A stretch of 48,181 nt of DNA from a virus (IMGVR_UViG_3300020580_000003:1-48181), one strand, 5' to 3'. Positions 1-8,137 are shown, counted from the stretch's first letter. A program made the numbers and translations. Notes: generated by a model not told the origin, from the letters alone.

Positions 1-127
1 TGTATGTCCTTCGCCATTCCCTGTTTCTCTAAAAAAAGAGAGATTTTAAGGAAAGGTAGGGTATGGGGATGCAGGAAGGTCGACCCTATCGCTGTTTCTA
101 AGAATGAGGGAGATATCAGTAATTGAA
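1..127. repeat. Terminal direct repeat, left copy
   Basis: The first 127 bases are identical to the last 127 (48055-48181). This shows that the sequence closes on itself. 127 is a common maximum k-mer length in short-read assemblers, so the repeat is most simply an assembly overlap of a circular or circularly permuted genome of 48,054 bp. It lies inside a larger composite inverted repeat. Confidence 0.97.
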
Positions 128-301
128 GGGGAATGAGTGGAAAAATCAGATATCCGACAACTGACCAACCATCGCCCGCAGAATGCCTCTCAATCGATCA
201 GCGAAGCCCGCCCATGTGTTGGCGTGAGCCCTTGGCTACCATGGTAGCGGCGAGATGGATGGCCATTCAGCGAGCCCGACAAAACGTGAACAAACCTCAT
301 A
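128..301. other. Non-coding stretch with a 14-bp palindrome
   Basis: No convincing gene on either strand. Positions 235-248 form a perfect 14-bp palindrome, GCTACCATGGTAGC, a possible protein-binding site. The stretch continues the intergenic region that contains the composite inverted repeat. Confidence 0.6.
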
Positions 302-331
302 TAAAAAAGGCCGGGACAATGCCCGGCCTTT
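302..331 (-). terminator. Rho-independent terminator
   Basis: GGCCGGG (309-315) pairs with CCCGGCC (322-328) around a 6-base loop. On the minus strand the stem is followed by TTTTTTAT (308 to 301). It sits 25-50 bases downstream of the stop codon of the minus-strand gene at 356 and so ends that transcript. Confidence 0.92.
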
Positions 332-355
332 CAACTCAATCGATGGGGATTAGAC

Positions 356-667
356 TTAGACCCTACGGCCGCTATTCACTTGCTCCGCCAGCCAATCGCT
401 CAGATTAACCTGCGGCTTAGCTTCCTCCTTGGCCTTGGGCTTATCAATCAACGCAATCTTCAATTCCCTCGCCTTAGTCTCAAAGTCTAGCTTATAGCTA
501 TGCACTGCCCGCTTCTCCCTAACCTTGGGATCAATCGCGGCCAATATCTCAACCACCTCCGCATTGATGTCATTCTTTACCTCATCCATAAGCGTTAGCA
601 ATTCAACCAGCTTCGGGCTAAACGCTTCCTTGGGGAAATTGCGGAACTGCACCGGAGTCTTAGCCAT
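356..667 (-). CDS. Hypothetical protein with RRV C-terminus
   Basis: A 103-residue charged protein with a helical N-terminal half and a Lys/Glu-rich stretch (about 75-88). The family is not recognised. ATG 667 is preferred over GTG 670 because AGGAGA lies 6 bases upstream of the ATG. It is the last gene of its transcript, directly before the terminator at 302-331. It ends in SGRRV, one of eleven proteins here with this type of C-terminus. No gene follows, so these codons (CGT AGG GTC) do not serve as a ribosome binding site. Confidence 0.75.
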   Translation of the reverse strand: MAKTPVQFRNFPKEAFSPKLVELLTLMDEVKNDINAEVVEILAAIDPKVREKRAVHSYKLDFETKARELKIALIDKPKAKEEAKPQVNLSDWLAEQVNSGRRV

Positions 668-726
668 CACCTATCTCCTTGCCCCTATAGGGCTCTATGT
701 CATGGCACTATGCCGTTGACCCTTCC

Positions 727-763
727 ATCCTGTCACATGCTGCACCGCACAATCAAATCACAA
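727..763 (-). promoter_or_regulatory. Candidate minus-strand promoter with duplicated element
   Basis: On the minus strand, -35 TTGATT (756-751) lies 18 bases from CAGGAT (732-727), a weak -10. The block 736-763 is nearly identical to 46973-47000 (17 consecutive identical bases plus matching flanks), which also has TTGATT upstream of a -10-like TATCCT. It would transcribe the gene at 356-667. Confidence 0.45.
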
Positions 764-908
764 TCGCGTGAATGCACCTGCATCAATGTGTTGCCAGACC
801 GCCATCGAGCCGGGGGTGGGGGCCAAAAAGCGCGCGCTCGCCGTGGGCCATACCTCTTCTCAGCAAATAATGTGGATTTGGGAATCACCCGGGTGTTTGA
901 AATAACGC

Positions 909-937
909 TTGACATTTTGAGTTAGGTGTGTCAGAGT
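909..937 (+). promoter_or_regulatory. Sigma70-type late promoter candidate
   Basis: TTGACA (909-914), a 17-base spacer ending in GTGTGT, then CAGAGT (932-937). The -35 is perfect and the -10 matches 3 of 6. The spacer end and hexamer closely resemble the two minus-strand promoters at 44275 and 47893, which read TGT-TAGACT. It lies just before the ribosome binding site of the first plus-strand gene (GGAG 951-954, GTG 962) and is the only clear promoter seen for the 30-kb late operon. Confidence 0.65.
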
Positions 938-961
938 GGTGTAACAAGCTGGAGATTTTGC

Positions 962-1351
962 GTGGAAGTTGGGTTCCATAGCCTTGGCGTGGCGTTGCGG
1001 AGCGCAGTGTATATGCTTGTCTATAAGGGCAAGGTGATGTACGTCGGGCAATCGACGCAGCCATTGGTGCGGGTCTATTCCCATATCCGATCGAAGAAGA
1101 TGAAGCAAACCACCTTCGGTCCGCGGATGCTGAGGACAATTCCCTTCGACGATATATGGCTAAGGCCATGCGCCGTCAGCGAATTGAATGAAGTTGAAAA
1201 GGGGTTGATATTAAAATATCGACCCCAATTTAATACCAAACACAACGATGGGCCGCAGGTCAGAATCGATCTGAAAGAACTGGTGCGCACCTTAGCTCCA
1301 ACCCGAGGCAAGTTCCACCCAACCATAGGACACATCGAACGGAGAATCTAG
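962..1351 (+). CDS. GIY-YIG family endonuclease
   Basis: A 129-residue protein with a GIY-YIG nuclease core: the AVYML and MYVGQS strands (about 15-31) stand for GIY and YIG, followed by an Arg at 37, His at 41, and the helix with ELNEVEKGLI (74-83) holding the likely catalytic Glu, then RPQFN (87-91). Small single-domain GIY-YIG enzymes cut DNA and in phages act in homing, repair or genome processing. The GTG start at 962 is chosen because GGAG lies 7 bases upstream; an upstream in-frame GTG at 926 would overlap the promoter. The gene ends in ERRI, and its last codons contain the ribosome binding site of the next gene (TAGTG stop/start overlap). Its place before the terminase genes suggests a role near packaging, but this is inference. 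Confidence 0.8.
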   Translation: MEVGFHSLGVALRSAVYMLVYKGKVMYVGQSTQPLVRVYSHIRSKKMKQTTFGPRMLRTIPFDDIWLRPCAVSELNEVEKGLILKYRPQFNTKHNDGPQVRIDLKELVRTLAPTRGKFHPTIGHIERRI

Positions 1352-1938
1352 TGCTTACCCGCGGTCGACTACCCAAGGTCAAACTCACCATCGGTGCAAT
1401 CCGGCCCTTGACGCCGGACGACCTTGCGTGCCTGCGGGTCAAGCGCACCACCCCTACCGTTCAGCGGTTTCGCGATCCGCACCATCGTCTAGCCTACCTC
1501 CTGGCCATGGGCATCCGGCCCAAGGACGCTGCGGAGCAAACCGGCTATTCCATCGCGCGGGTGTACATCCTCCACTCCGATCCATCCTTCATGGACCTAA
1601 TCGCGCGCTATCGTCCAGAGGTCGCCGAAGAACGCCGTGAAGCGGTCCTTGACCAAGATCGCGAAGCCTTAGCCCTGCGCGCCAAGGCCCTTCGTCACAT
1701 GCATGAGCACTTCGACAAAGCTGACGAAGAGGGTGAACTGGTTCCCTTGGACAAAGCCCAACGGGTCTACGCTGACCTTGCGGACCGCACCGGGTTCACC
1801 AAAAAGTCCACCACGGTCAACATCAACGTCGACTTCGCCAAGAACCTCGAGCGTGCTCGGCAAGTCCGTGACGTCAACCGTCGAGTGATTGATCATGAAC
1901 CCAAACCAACGGAGCGGGGCCTTGTCCGACGCATCTAA
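1351..1938 (+). CDS. terS: Putative small terminase subunit
   Basis: A 195-residue protein with a helix-turn-helix-like segment (about 47-75, MGIRPKDAAEQTGYSIARVY) followed by a helical charged region and a C-terminal part (ADRTGFTKKSTTVNINVDF, about 148-166) of the kind seen in phage small terminase proteins. It would recognise the packaging site and recruit the large subunit encoded just downstream. GTG start overlaps the stop of the nuclease gene; GGAGA precedes it. The protein ends in LVRRI, here encoded by CGA CGC ATC, which is not a ribosome binding site. Assignment rests on position and the HTH and could be wrong. Confidence 0.6.
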   Translation: MLTRGRLPKVKLTIGAIRPLTPDDLACLRVKRTTPTVQRFRDPHHRLAYLLAMGIRPKDAAEQTGYSIARVYILHSDPSFMDLIARYRPEVAEERREAVLDQDREALALRAKALRHMHEHFDKADEEGELVPLDKAQRVYADLADRTGFTKKSTTVNINVDFAKNLERARQVRDVNRRVIDHEPKPTERGLVRRI

Positions 1939-1974
1939 GCCATCGGGTTGTCTGCGCCCCGAAGGCCTAGGGAA

Positions 1975-2016
1975 GGCCAGTGTGCTGCTCAGGTCGCTCC
2001 TTGAGCGCCACTGGCC
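1975..2016 (+). other. Intergenic stem-loop after terS
   Basis: GGCCAGTG (1975-1982) pairs with CACTGGCC (2009-2016); inside, GCTCAGG (1987-1993) pairs with CCTTGAGC (1999-2006) with one bulged base. No U-tract follows, so it is not a standard terminator. It fills the only larger gap (1939-2058) in this part of the operon. An RNA processing or packaging-recognition element is possible. Confidence 0.6.
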
Positions 2017-2058
2017 AACTCCTAATGGAACATCCGAACTAAACGGAGTAAAGGCAGA

Positions 2059-2283
2059 GTGCGCGAGAAACAGTTTCTGAGCGGATTCGGTCCACTAGCT
2101 GGCTTTGGAATCGACGTTCATGACCTACAGGCAGATCACACAAGAGAGCGGATTAAGGAATATTTCGTTACCCATCCAGGCGCATCCAGCAAAGATGCTT
2201 GCAGAGACTTGGGATTATCAAGACGAACACTAACAACCTATCTCCCGCAGATCAAACGGGAATGGCGCATAAAAGAGAAATGA
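2059..2283 (+). CDS. Small HTH DNA-binding protein
   Basis: 74 residues. The segment ASSKDACRDLGLSRRTLTTY (about 42-61) is a convincing helix-turn-helix, followed by a basic tail (KREWRIKEK). It starts with GTG (GGAG about 10 bases upstream) and ends just before the large terminase gene. It may be a second DNA-recognition factor of the terminase, or a regulator of the late operon. Confidence 0.7.
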   Translation: MREKQFLSGFGPLAGFGIDVHDLQADHTRERIKEYFVTHPGASSKDACRDLGLSRRTLTTYLPQIKREWRIKEK

Positions 2284-2290
2284 GCGATTG

Positions 2291-3829
2291 ATGTATATTG
2301 AAGGGGGCGCCGACGGTCTACACGAATGGCTCGCTAGCGTCTCTGGCGATCCCCTTGCCTTTACCCTTGGTGCATTCCCTTGGGGCGACCCTGACACAGT
2401 CCTAGCTGGCTTCGACGGCCCTGACGAATGGTCCCGCGACCTAATGGAGTTAATCCGCTGTGGACTTGTTAACCCTTCTGAAGCGATTCAAATCGCTACC
2501 GCATCCGGTCACGGCATCGGGAAGTCCGCTACCGTCGCCTGGATCATCCTCTGGGCATTCTGTACATTTCCAGACTGTCGTGGTGTCATCACGGCCAATA
2601 CCGAAACCCAACTCAAGACAAAGACTTGGGCGGAACTTGGCAAGTGGTTCAACCTCTGTTGGTTCACTCGTGACCATTTCACCCTCACCGCAACCGCTCT
2701 CTTCTCCAAGGACCCGGATCGGGAACGGACTTGGCGTATCGACATGATCCCTTGGTCGGAGAAGAATCCAGCCGCATTCGCTGGTCTTCACAACCAAGGG
2801 AAGCGCATTCTCTTGATCTTCGACGAAGCCTCCGAAATCGCCGATATGATTTGGGAAACAGCCGAGGGTGCTCTAACTGACGATAATACCGAAATCATCT
2901 GGCTCGTCTTTGGCAATCCCACTCGCAACTCTGGCCGGTTCAAAGAATGCTTTGAGGGAGGTCGTCATCATGAGTTTTGGAAGACGCGTCAAATCGATTC
3001 TCGCAGCGTTAAGGTTACTAACAAAGCCCGATTCGACAAGTGGATCAAAGCTTACGGACTGGACTCTGACTTCGTTCGTATTCGTGTACTCGGCCAGTTC
3101 CCCCGAGTTGGCGAGATGGAGTTTTTCAGTGCCGCAGATATTGATGCCGCTATGTCAGCGGATCGTGAAGTCTTCGTCGATGCCTTCACTCCCCTGTCAC
3201 TTGGAGTCGACGTTGCACGGTTTGGTCGGAACAACTCAGTTATCTTCCCACGTAAAGGTCGTGACGCACGTTCAATCGTCCGGCGACGCTACAATGGAAT
3301 TAATACTGTCGAACTTGCCAACAAAGTCCACGACGCCTATTATGAATGGCACCCAGATGGTATCTTCATCGACGGCGGTGGCGTAGGTGGTGGCGTAGTC
3401 GACAACTGTCGCCAACAGCGTCTCTTTGTTATCGAGGTTCAATTCGGCTCCAAAGACTCTATCACCGGCGTAGTCAACGACAACCCCGGCGAACGCTATG
3501 CCAATATGCGCGCCGCAATGTACGGCGCAGTTCGCGCATGGCTTAAAGGTGGGCTACTACCTATTGATCCCGATCTCCGCACCGCAATGCTCGCCATCCG
3601 CTACACCTTCAACAAGCAAGATCAAATCCAACTGGTCTCCAAAGAAGACCTAATGGATGACAATCCCAACCTCATCCTCGACGATCTCGACGCCCTAGCC
3701 CTAACCTTCGGCGGCCCCTTAGCTCGCAATCCACACGCAGGCTGGGAACACGCAGGCATCGTCGACCCCAAAGGCGACACCGCAGACTGTGAATACAACC
3801 CCTATGACAACGATCGGATGATAGCATGA
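2291..3829 (+). CDS. terL: Large terminase subunit
   Basis: 512 residues. The N-terminal ATPase has Walker A GHGIGKS (about 73-79) and Walker B LLIFDEAS (174-181). The C-terminal RNase-H-like nuclease shows LGVDVARFG (D about 307) and the metal-site strand FIDGGGVG (D about 361). It drives DNA into the procapsid through the portal and cuts the concatemer. ATG 2291 is preferred to TTG 2288. The stop overlaps the next start (ATGA). Length and motif order fit the family. Confidence 0.95.
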   Translation: MYIEGGADGLHEWLASVSGDPLAFTLGAFPWGDPDTVLAGFDGPDEWSRDLMELIRCGLVNPSEAIQIATASGHGIGKSATVAWIILWAFCTFPDCRGVITANTETQLKTKTWAELGKWFNLCWFTRDHFTLTATALFSKDPDRERTWRIDMIPWSEKNPAAFAGLHNQGKRILLIFDEASEIADMIWETAEGALTDDNTEIIWLVFGNPTRNSGRFKECFEGGRHHEFWKTRQIDSRSVKVTNKARFDKWIKAYGLDSDFVRIRVLGQFPRVGEMEFFSAADIDAAMSADREVFVDAFTPLSLGVDVARFGRNNSVIFPRKGRDARSIVRRRYNGINTVELANKVHDAYYEWHPDGIFIDGGGVGGGVVDNCRQQRLFVIEVQFGSKDSITGVVNDNPGERYANMRAAMYGAVRAWLKGGLLPIDPDLRTAMLAIRYTFNKQDQIQLVSKEDLMDDNPNLILDDLDALALTFGGPLARNPHAGWEHAGIVDPKGDTADCEYNPYDNDRMIA

Positions 3830-4137
3830 GAGACATCTCCCTTGATCCGCTGCTCTGCTCCATTGACCCAATCACCCTCACCGGCCTCGCTCTCGCTGGC
3901 CTCGCTGGCGCTGGCGGAGCCGCAGCTGCTGGCGCCTTTAGTGGTGGTGGTGCGCAAGCTCCCTCTGCCCCAACTCCAACTCCTGCCGCAGCGCCACCGC
4001 CCCCTCCCGCTTCTGCACCACCTGCTCAAGGCCCAGCTGGCAAGCCTGGCGGTGGCCAATCTGCACAACCATCCTTTATCGGCGCTAGCGCAACTCCTGC
4101 AACTGACACTGGGCAGAAGACCTTAGTAGGACAATAG
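3826..4137 (+). CDS. Small Ala/Pro/Gly-rich protein with hydrophobic segment
   Basis: 103 residues. A hydrophobic Ala/Gly stretch (about 16-40) is followed by a Pro/Ala-rich disordered region. Translationally coupled to terL (ATGA). Small proteins of this composition often lie between terminase and portal in podoviruses; their role is unknown. The hydrophobic part could span a membrane. Confidence 0.7.
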   Translation: MRDISLDPLLCSIDPITLTGLALAGLAGAGGAAAAGAFSGGGAQAPSAPTPTPAAAPPPPPASAPPAQGPAGKPGGGQSAQPSFIGASATPATDTGQKTLVGQ

Positions 4138-4138
4138 A

Positions 4139-4309
4139 ATGCCAGTAGTTCCTTTTAATAACAACTCCGGCGGAGCCGTGGTCGTCCCACGAGCAAAGCC
4201 TGACGAAGCTATGATCCTAATGGCAGGCGCCCAAATGTCAGCCGAACGCGATCCACCTACAGTGAAACCGAGCGGTAATGACCAGCCCATCCGCAACGCT
4301 AAGTCCTAA
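4139..4309 (+). CDS. 56-residue hypothetical protein between terL and portal
   Basis: Read directly from the sequence: it starts MPVVPFNNNSGGAVVVPRAK and ends PIRNAKS. ATG 4139 follows the previous stop by one base, and the end overlaps the portal start by 32 bases. No domain is recognised. Tight packing in the operon and the lack of any other gene here support it as real. Confidence 0.65.
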   Translation: MPVVPFNNNSGGAVVVPRAKPDEAMILMAGAQMSAERDPPTVKPSGNDQPIRNAKS

Positions 4310-6020
4310 GCGCTTAGCCCTCTACAACTTCAACATCGGTCGCCTAATGGGCCTCCGCGTCAACCGCTACTCTTGGTGGACCCACGCACGTGAACTAGCT
4401 GACTACTTCCTCCCGCGGCGTTACAAATGGATCGTCACCCCCAATCAGGCTTACAGGGGGAGCCCAATCAACCAACACATCCTCGACGAAACAGGAGTGA
4501 TCTGTGCGCGCAATTTGGCATCTGGCCTTGTTAGCGGCAAGTCTTCCCCTACTAGACCTTGGTTTAAGCTACGAGTTGGGAAGATCGACTCTACGCAGAC
4601 TTCGCCAGTCTCCCTCTGGCTTGCCGAATGTGAACGTCTCCTCTATCTCATCTTTAGCGAATCCAACTTCTACAACTGCATCTCCACCTTCTACTTCGAC
4701 CTCGTCGTATTCGGCACCGCCGTCCTTCTCATTTACGAAGACTACGATAACGTAATTAATTGCTACAACCCTTGCTTTGGTGAATACTACGTCGATATCG
4801 ATGGCCAATATCGCCCTCGCATATTCTATCGCGAATTCACAATGACCGTCGACGCAGTCGTCAATCGTTGGGGCTACGAGAACTGCTCCATATCAGTCCA
4901 GTCCTTATACGACGATCGCTCCGGCGCAAACCGCACCCGTGAAATCATCGTTGCCCATGCAGTCGAACCCAACACCGTAGACGACGCCTTCAAGTTTGGC
5001 ATTAGCCCCAAGTGGACCTTCCGCGAATCGTATTGGGAATGGGGCGGCTCAACCTCTCCTCAAGGTGGCGCACCTGGTCAAGGCGCAGGCTTCCTCTACG
5101 TCGGAGGCTTCTATGAACAAATGGCAATCATCGGTCGTTGGGACCTCGTCTCCAATGACGCCTATGGACGTAGTCCAGCAATGGATGCGCTCCCAGCACA
5201 GAAGCAAATCCAGCTTGAGCAACGTCGCAAGGCTCAAGCTATTGATAAGATGGTCAACCCTCCTCTCGTCGCCGACATGCAACTCAAAAACCAACCCGCC
5301 TCCCTGCTCCCTGGCGGCATTACCTACGTCTCTGGTTACACCACCTCCGGCAAGCCTGGTTTTAGCTCCGTTTACGACACCAAGTTCCCAGTCAATGACA
5401 TTGTCGAAGACCTAAAGGAAGTCTATCAGCGTATCTCCAAAACCTTCTTCAACGACGTGTTGATGACTGCTTCGCAGTTCGAAACCCGTTCCAACGTGAC
5501 CGCGATGGAATGGGATATGCGCCGTGCGGAATCTATGGTTCTACTTGGGCCTGCACTTGAACGTATTGACTATGAAGTTCTGGGTCCTACCATCGATCGC
5601 GTGTTCGCCATCGCCTCCCGAATCCCCGGTTTCCTTCCACCAGCCCCAGCTGAAATCGCTGGACAAATGATAACCGTCGACTACGTCTCAATGCTCTCTC
5701 AGGCCCAAAAGGCCGCAGCGGCTGGTGGCATTGAGCGCCTTGCTCAGTTCGCCGGAACCCTTGAGGGTATCAAACCTGGCACAATGGACAACGTCGACAC
5801 CGACGAAATGATTGAGGAATACTCCAACCTCCTCAATAACAAGCCCAAGCTAATCCGCTCTCCGGAAGAGTTGAAGCAAATCCGCGAAGCTGCGCAGCAA
5901 GCTCAGCAGCAAGCGCAGCAAGCAGCTATGGCGGAACAACTCTCCAAGTCCGCCAAGAACCTCTCTGACGTCAATCTTGGCGGTGGCCAACCCGCCGCGC
6001 AGCAAATCGGTGTTCAATAA
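4278..6020 (+). CDS. Portal (head-tail connector) protein
   Basis: 580 residues of the T7-type Head-tail connector family: the N-terminal helix with MGLRVNRYSWWTHARELADY, the PRRYKW segment (about 47-52), GLVSGKSSPTRPWFKL (about 83-98) and a long C-terminal Gln/Ala-rich helix (about 530-560). Twelve copies form the vertex ring through which DNA enters and leaves, and on which the scaffold, terminase and tail adaptor assemble. It follows the terminase and precedes the scaffold as expected. Confidence 0.93.
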   Translation: MTSPSATLSPKRLALYNFNIGRLMGLRVNRYSWWTHARELADYFLPRRYKWIVTPNQAYRGSPINQHILDETGVICARNLASGLVSGKSSPTRPWFKLRVGKIDSTQTSPVSLWLAECERLLYLIFSESNFYNCISTFYFDLVVFGTAVLLIYEDYDNVINCYNPCFGEYYVDIDGQYRPRIFYREFTMTVDAVVNRWGYENCSISVQSLYDDRSGANRTREIIVAHAVEPNTVDDAFKFGISPKWTFRESYWEWGGSTSPQGGAPGQGAGFLYVGGFYEQMAIIGRWDLVSNDAYGRSPAMDALPAQKQIQLEQRRKAQAIDKMVNPPLVADMQLKNQPASLLPGGITYVSGYTTSGKPGFSSVYDTKFPVNDIVEDLKEVYQRISKTFFNDVLMTASQFETRSNVTAMEWDMRRAESMVLLGPALERIDYEVLGPTIDRVFAIASRIPGFLPPAPAEIAGQMITVDYVSMLSQAQKAAAAGGIERLAQFAGTLEGIKPGTMDNVDTDEMIEEYSNLLNNKPKLIRSPEELKQIREAAQQAQQQAQQAAMAEQLSKSAKNLSDVNLGGGQPAAQQIGVQ

Positions 6021-6467
6021 ATGCAAGACTCTGCCTCCGAACGTAAGTCAATCCGCGCCGCAGAGAAGCGCGCTGCGCAGATAGATCGCGCTCGCGGTGA
6101 CTTCGTTCGCGTCATGATGTCCTCAATCGAAGGTCGGCTCTATCAATACGAATTCCTTGCCTCATGCAACGTCTTCCACTCAACCTTCAACCTAAACTCC
6201 ATGCAAATGGCCTTCGCAGAGGGCCAGCGCAATGTCGGTCTCCAACTGCTCAACGACATTATGCGTTTCTGTCCTGAGCAATACCTACCTATGATAAGGG
6301 AAGCCAATGTCAGACACGACAGTAACAACCGAACCGCCCGTCCTCGACCTTCCACCGACGACGCCACCGCAGCCGAATACTCCGGAAGCGAGGACGTCAG
6401 ATGGAACTCTGAAGGACCAATCGACACCCCCGACGACTACAACCCCTACCGAAACGAAGACGCCTGA
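6021..6467 (+). CDS. Bbp19-like protein
   Basis: 148 residues. The core (about 26-95) with LYQYEFLASCNVFHSTFN and MAFAEGQRNVGLQLLNDI matches the short family I know from Bordetella phage BPP-1 (Bbp19), encoded between portal and scaffold in many podoviruses; function unknown. The C-terminal 53 residues are polar and are read in another frame from the start of the scaffold gene (161-base overlap, 6307-6467). Starts directly after the portal stop. Confidence 0.8.
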   Translation: MQDSASERKSIRAAEKRAAQIDRARGDFVRVMMSSIEGRLYQYEFLASCNVFHSTFNLNSMQMAFAEGQRNVGLQLLNDIMRFCPEQYLPMIREANVRHDSNNRTARPRPSTDDATAAEYSGSEDVRWNSEGPIDTPDDYNPYRNEDA

Positions 6468-7005
6468 TCCGGCAAAGCCACCTGCGGCCCCTGAAACCTA
6501 TTCCGACTTTAAGGTCCCCGAAGGCGTCACCCTCAAACCCGACGCATTAAAGGAAGCCTCTGGCATCTTCAAGGAGTTGGGCCTTACCCAAGACCAAGCC
6601 CAACGCCTCGTCGACTTCTATGGCAAAGACATCAAGGCCGCCGCAGACGCGCCTAAAACCGCATTCGACACCATGGTCGATGGATGGAAAGCAGATGTCC
6701 TTAAGGACTCCTCCCTTGCCCTTGGCGAAGGCTTACGCCCTGATGTCAAGGAAAACATCGGTAAGCTCAAAGCAACCCTCGGCTCCGCAGCGGAAATCGC
6801 CGAATTCGACAAACTCATGAACATGAGTGGCCTTGGCAACAATCCAACTATAGTTAAGGCTTTGAACGCCTGGGGCAAGAACCTTGGCGAAGGCAAACAC
6901 GTGGCAGGTAACGGTCCGTCGCCCTTGGGTCAAAAAGCCCCAGCAGCCTCAGAACGTCCCTCCGTTGCCTCATCTATCTACCCTAACCTCCCCTCCCAGC
7001 GATGA
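6307..7005 (+). CDS. Putative scaffolding protein
   Basis: 232 residues. The N-terminal 60 residues are Pro/Thr-rich and disordered; the middle (VPEGVTLKPDALKEASGIFK, LTQDQAQRLVDFY) is the pattern common to podovirus scaffold proteins located between portal and capsid. It would shape the procapsid and then leave. A good ribosome binding site (AAGGGAAG, 6295-6302) supports ATG 6307 even though it lies inside the Bbp19-like gene. Confidence 0.8.
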   Translation: MSDTTVTTEPPVLDLPPTTPPQPNTPEARTSDGTLKDQSTPPTTTTPTETKTPDPAKPPAAPETYSDFKVPEGVTLKPDALKEASGIFKELGLTQDQAQRLVDFYGKDIKAAADAPKTAFDTMVDGWKADVLKDSSLALGEGLRPDVKENIGKLKATLGSAAEIAEFDKLMNMSGLGNNPTIVKALNAWGKNLGEGKHVAGNGPSPLGQKAPAASERPSVASSIYPNLPSQR

Positions 7006-7014
7006 TGAAACCTC

Positions 7015-7079
7015 AGAGAGGTTGAACGGCAATGCCCAGATTCATCCCGCTACTACCAGCAAGTCCCATCAACCTCTCT
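7015..7079 (+). other. Inverted repeat in the capsid-gene leader
   Basis: AGAGAGGTTGA (7015-7025) and TCAACCTCTCT (7069-7079) are perfect 11-bp arms separated by 43 bases. The right arm ends two bases before the ribosome binding site AGGAA (7081-7085) of the major capsid gene. A hairpin here could affect ribosome access, mRNA processing or stability. Confidence 0.7.
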
Positions 7080-7093
7080 AAGGAACCCAACCT

Positions 7094-8137
7094 ATGGCAA
7101 TTATCGGCTCACTAGCCCTCACCTATGCTGATTGGGCGAAGCGGCTCGAAGATGGATATCGAATCGCATCCATCATCGAACTCCTTTCCCAAACCAATGA
7201 AATCCTCGACGATATGCTCGTTGTCGAAGGCAACCTTCCAACTGGTCACAAGACCACGGTGCGCACCGGCTTGCCTCAGGCAACCTGGCGCTTGCTAAAC
7301 CAAGGCGTCCCGAACGCCAAGTCTACCACTGCCCAAATCGTCGACACCTGCGGAAACCTCGAAACCTACGCAGTGATCGACAAGGACATCGCTGATCTCA
7401 ATGGCAACACCGCTGAGTTCCGACTCAGTGAGGTCCGAGCCTTCCTAGAAGGTATGTCTCAGCAGATTGCCGCAACCCTCATGTATGGCAATCAGTTCAC
7501 CAACCCTGAGCGCTTCACTGGCTTCGCCCCTCGCTACTCAACCAAGACCGCTGCCAATTCCCAAACCGCAGCGAACGTCCTTGATGGTGGTGGAATCTCG
7601 TCGTCGAACACCTCAATCTGGATCACCACCTGGGGTTCAGACACCACCCATGCCACATTCCCCAAAGGCAAAATCACTGGTCTTCAGCACCGTGATATGG
7701 GTGAGTGGCCGGTTCAAGACGCCACTGGCAATACCTATCAAGCCTATCGTGACCACTTCAAATGGGAGATTGGGTTAGTCCTTCGTGACTGGAGATACAC
7801 TGCTAGGGTTGCGAACATCGACGTCACCCAGCTTACCGGCGTCTCGGCTGCGAACCTAATCAACTTGCTCGTCAGGGCGCTCTATCGTCTCCCCACCGCA
7901 CCAGCAGGAGCAACCGCTGTACAATCCTCCGACACCCCCGACATCCGTGCCAACATGGGTCGAGTCGTGATGTACTGTAACCGTGTGATCCGCACCTATC
8001 TCGACCTTCAGGCGATGAACAAAACCAACGTTCTGCTTCGCCTCGAAGAGTTCCAAGGTAAGGTGATCACCACCTTCCGCGGAATCCCTGTCCGCACCTG
8101 TGACGCGATCCTCAACAACGAAGCCCAAGTGGTTTAA
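7094..8137 (+). CDS. Major capsid protein
   Basis: 347 residues resembling the BPP-1 coat protein type: IIELLSQTNEILDDM (about 27-41), EGNLPTGHKTTVRTGLPQAT (about 45-64), NQGVPNAKSTTAQIVDTCG (about 71-89) and the AVIDKDIADLNGN segment. HK97-fold shell subunit. The gene has a clear ribosome binding site and is followed by the cement protein, as in BPP-1. No cleavable delta domain is apparent. Confidence 0.92.
   Translation: MAIIGSLALTYADWAKRLEDGYRIASIIELLSQTNEILDDMLVVEGNLPTGHKTTVRTGLPQATWRLLNQGVPNAKSTTAQIVDTCGNLETYAVIDKDIADLNGNTAEFRLSEVRAFLEGMSQQIAATLMYGNQFTNPERFTGFAPRYSTKTAANSQTAANVLDGGGISSSNTSIWITTWGSDTTHATFPKGKITGLQHRDMGEWPVQDATGNTYQAYRDHFKWEIGLVLRDWRYTARVANIDVTQLTGVSAANLINLLVRALYRLPTAPAGATAVQSSDTPDIRANMGRVVMYCNRVIRTYLDLQAMNKTNVLLRLEEFQGKVITTFRGIPVRTCDAILNNEAQVV

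Noticed and set aside
133-408. Plus-strand open frame of 91 codons
   Set aside because: It runs through the terminator hairpin and the opposite end of the minus-strand gene at 356, has no ribosome binding site and no protein-like composition.
1889-2080. Plus-strand open frame of 63 codons overlapping terS and the HTH gene
   Set aside because: Covers the stem-loop, overlaps both neighbours and lacks a ribosome binding site.
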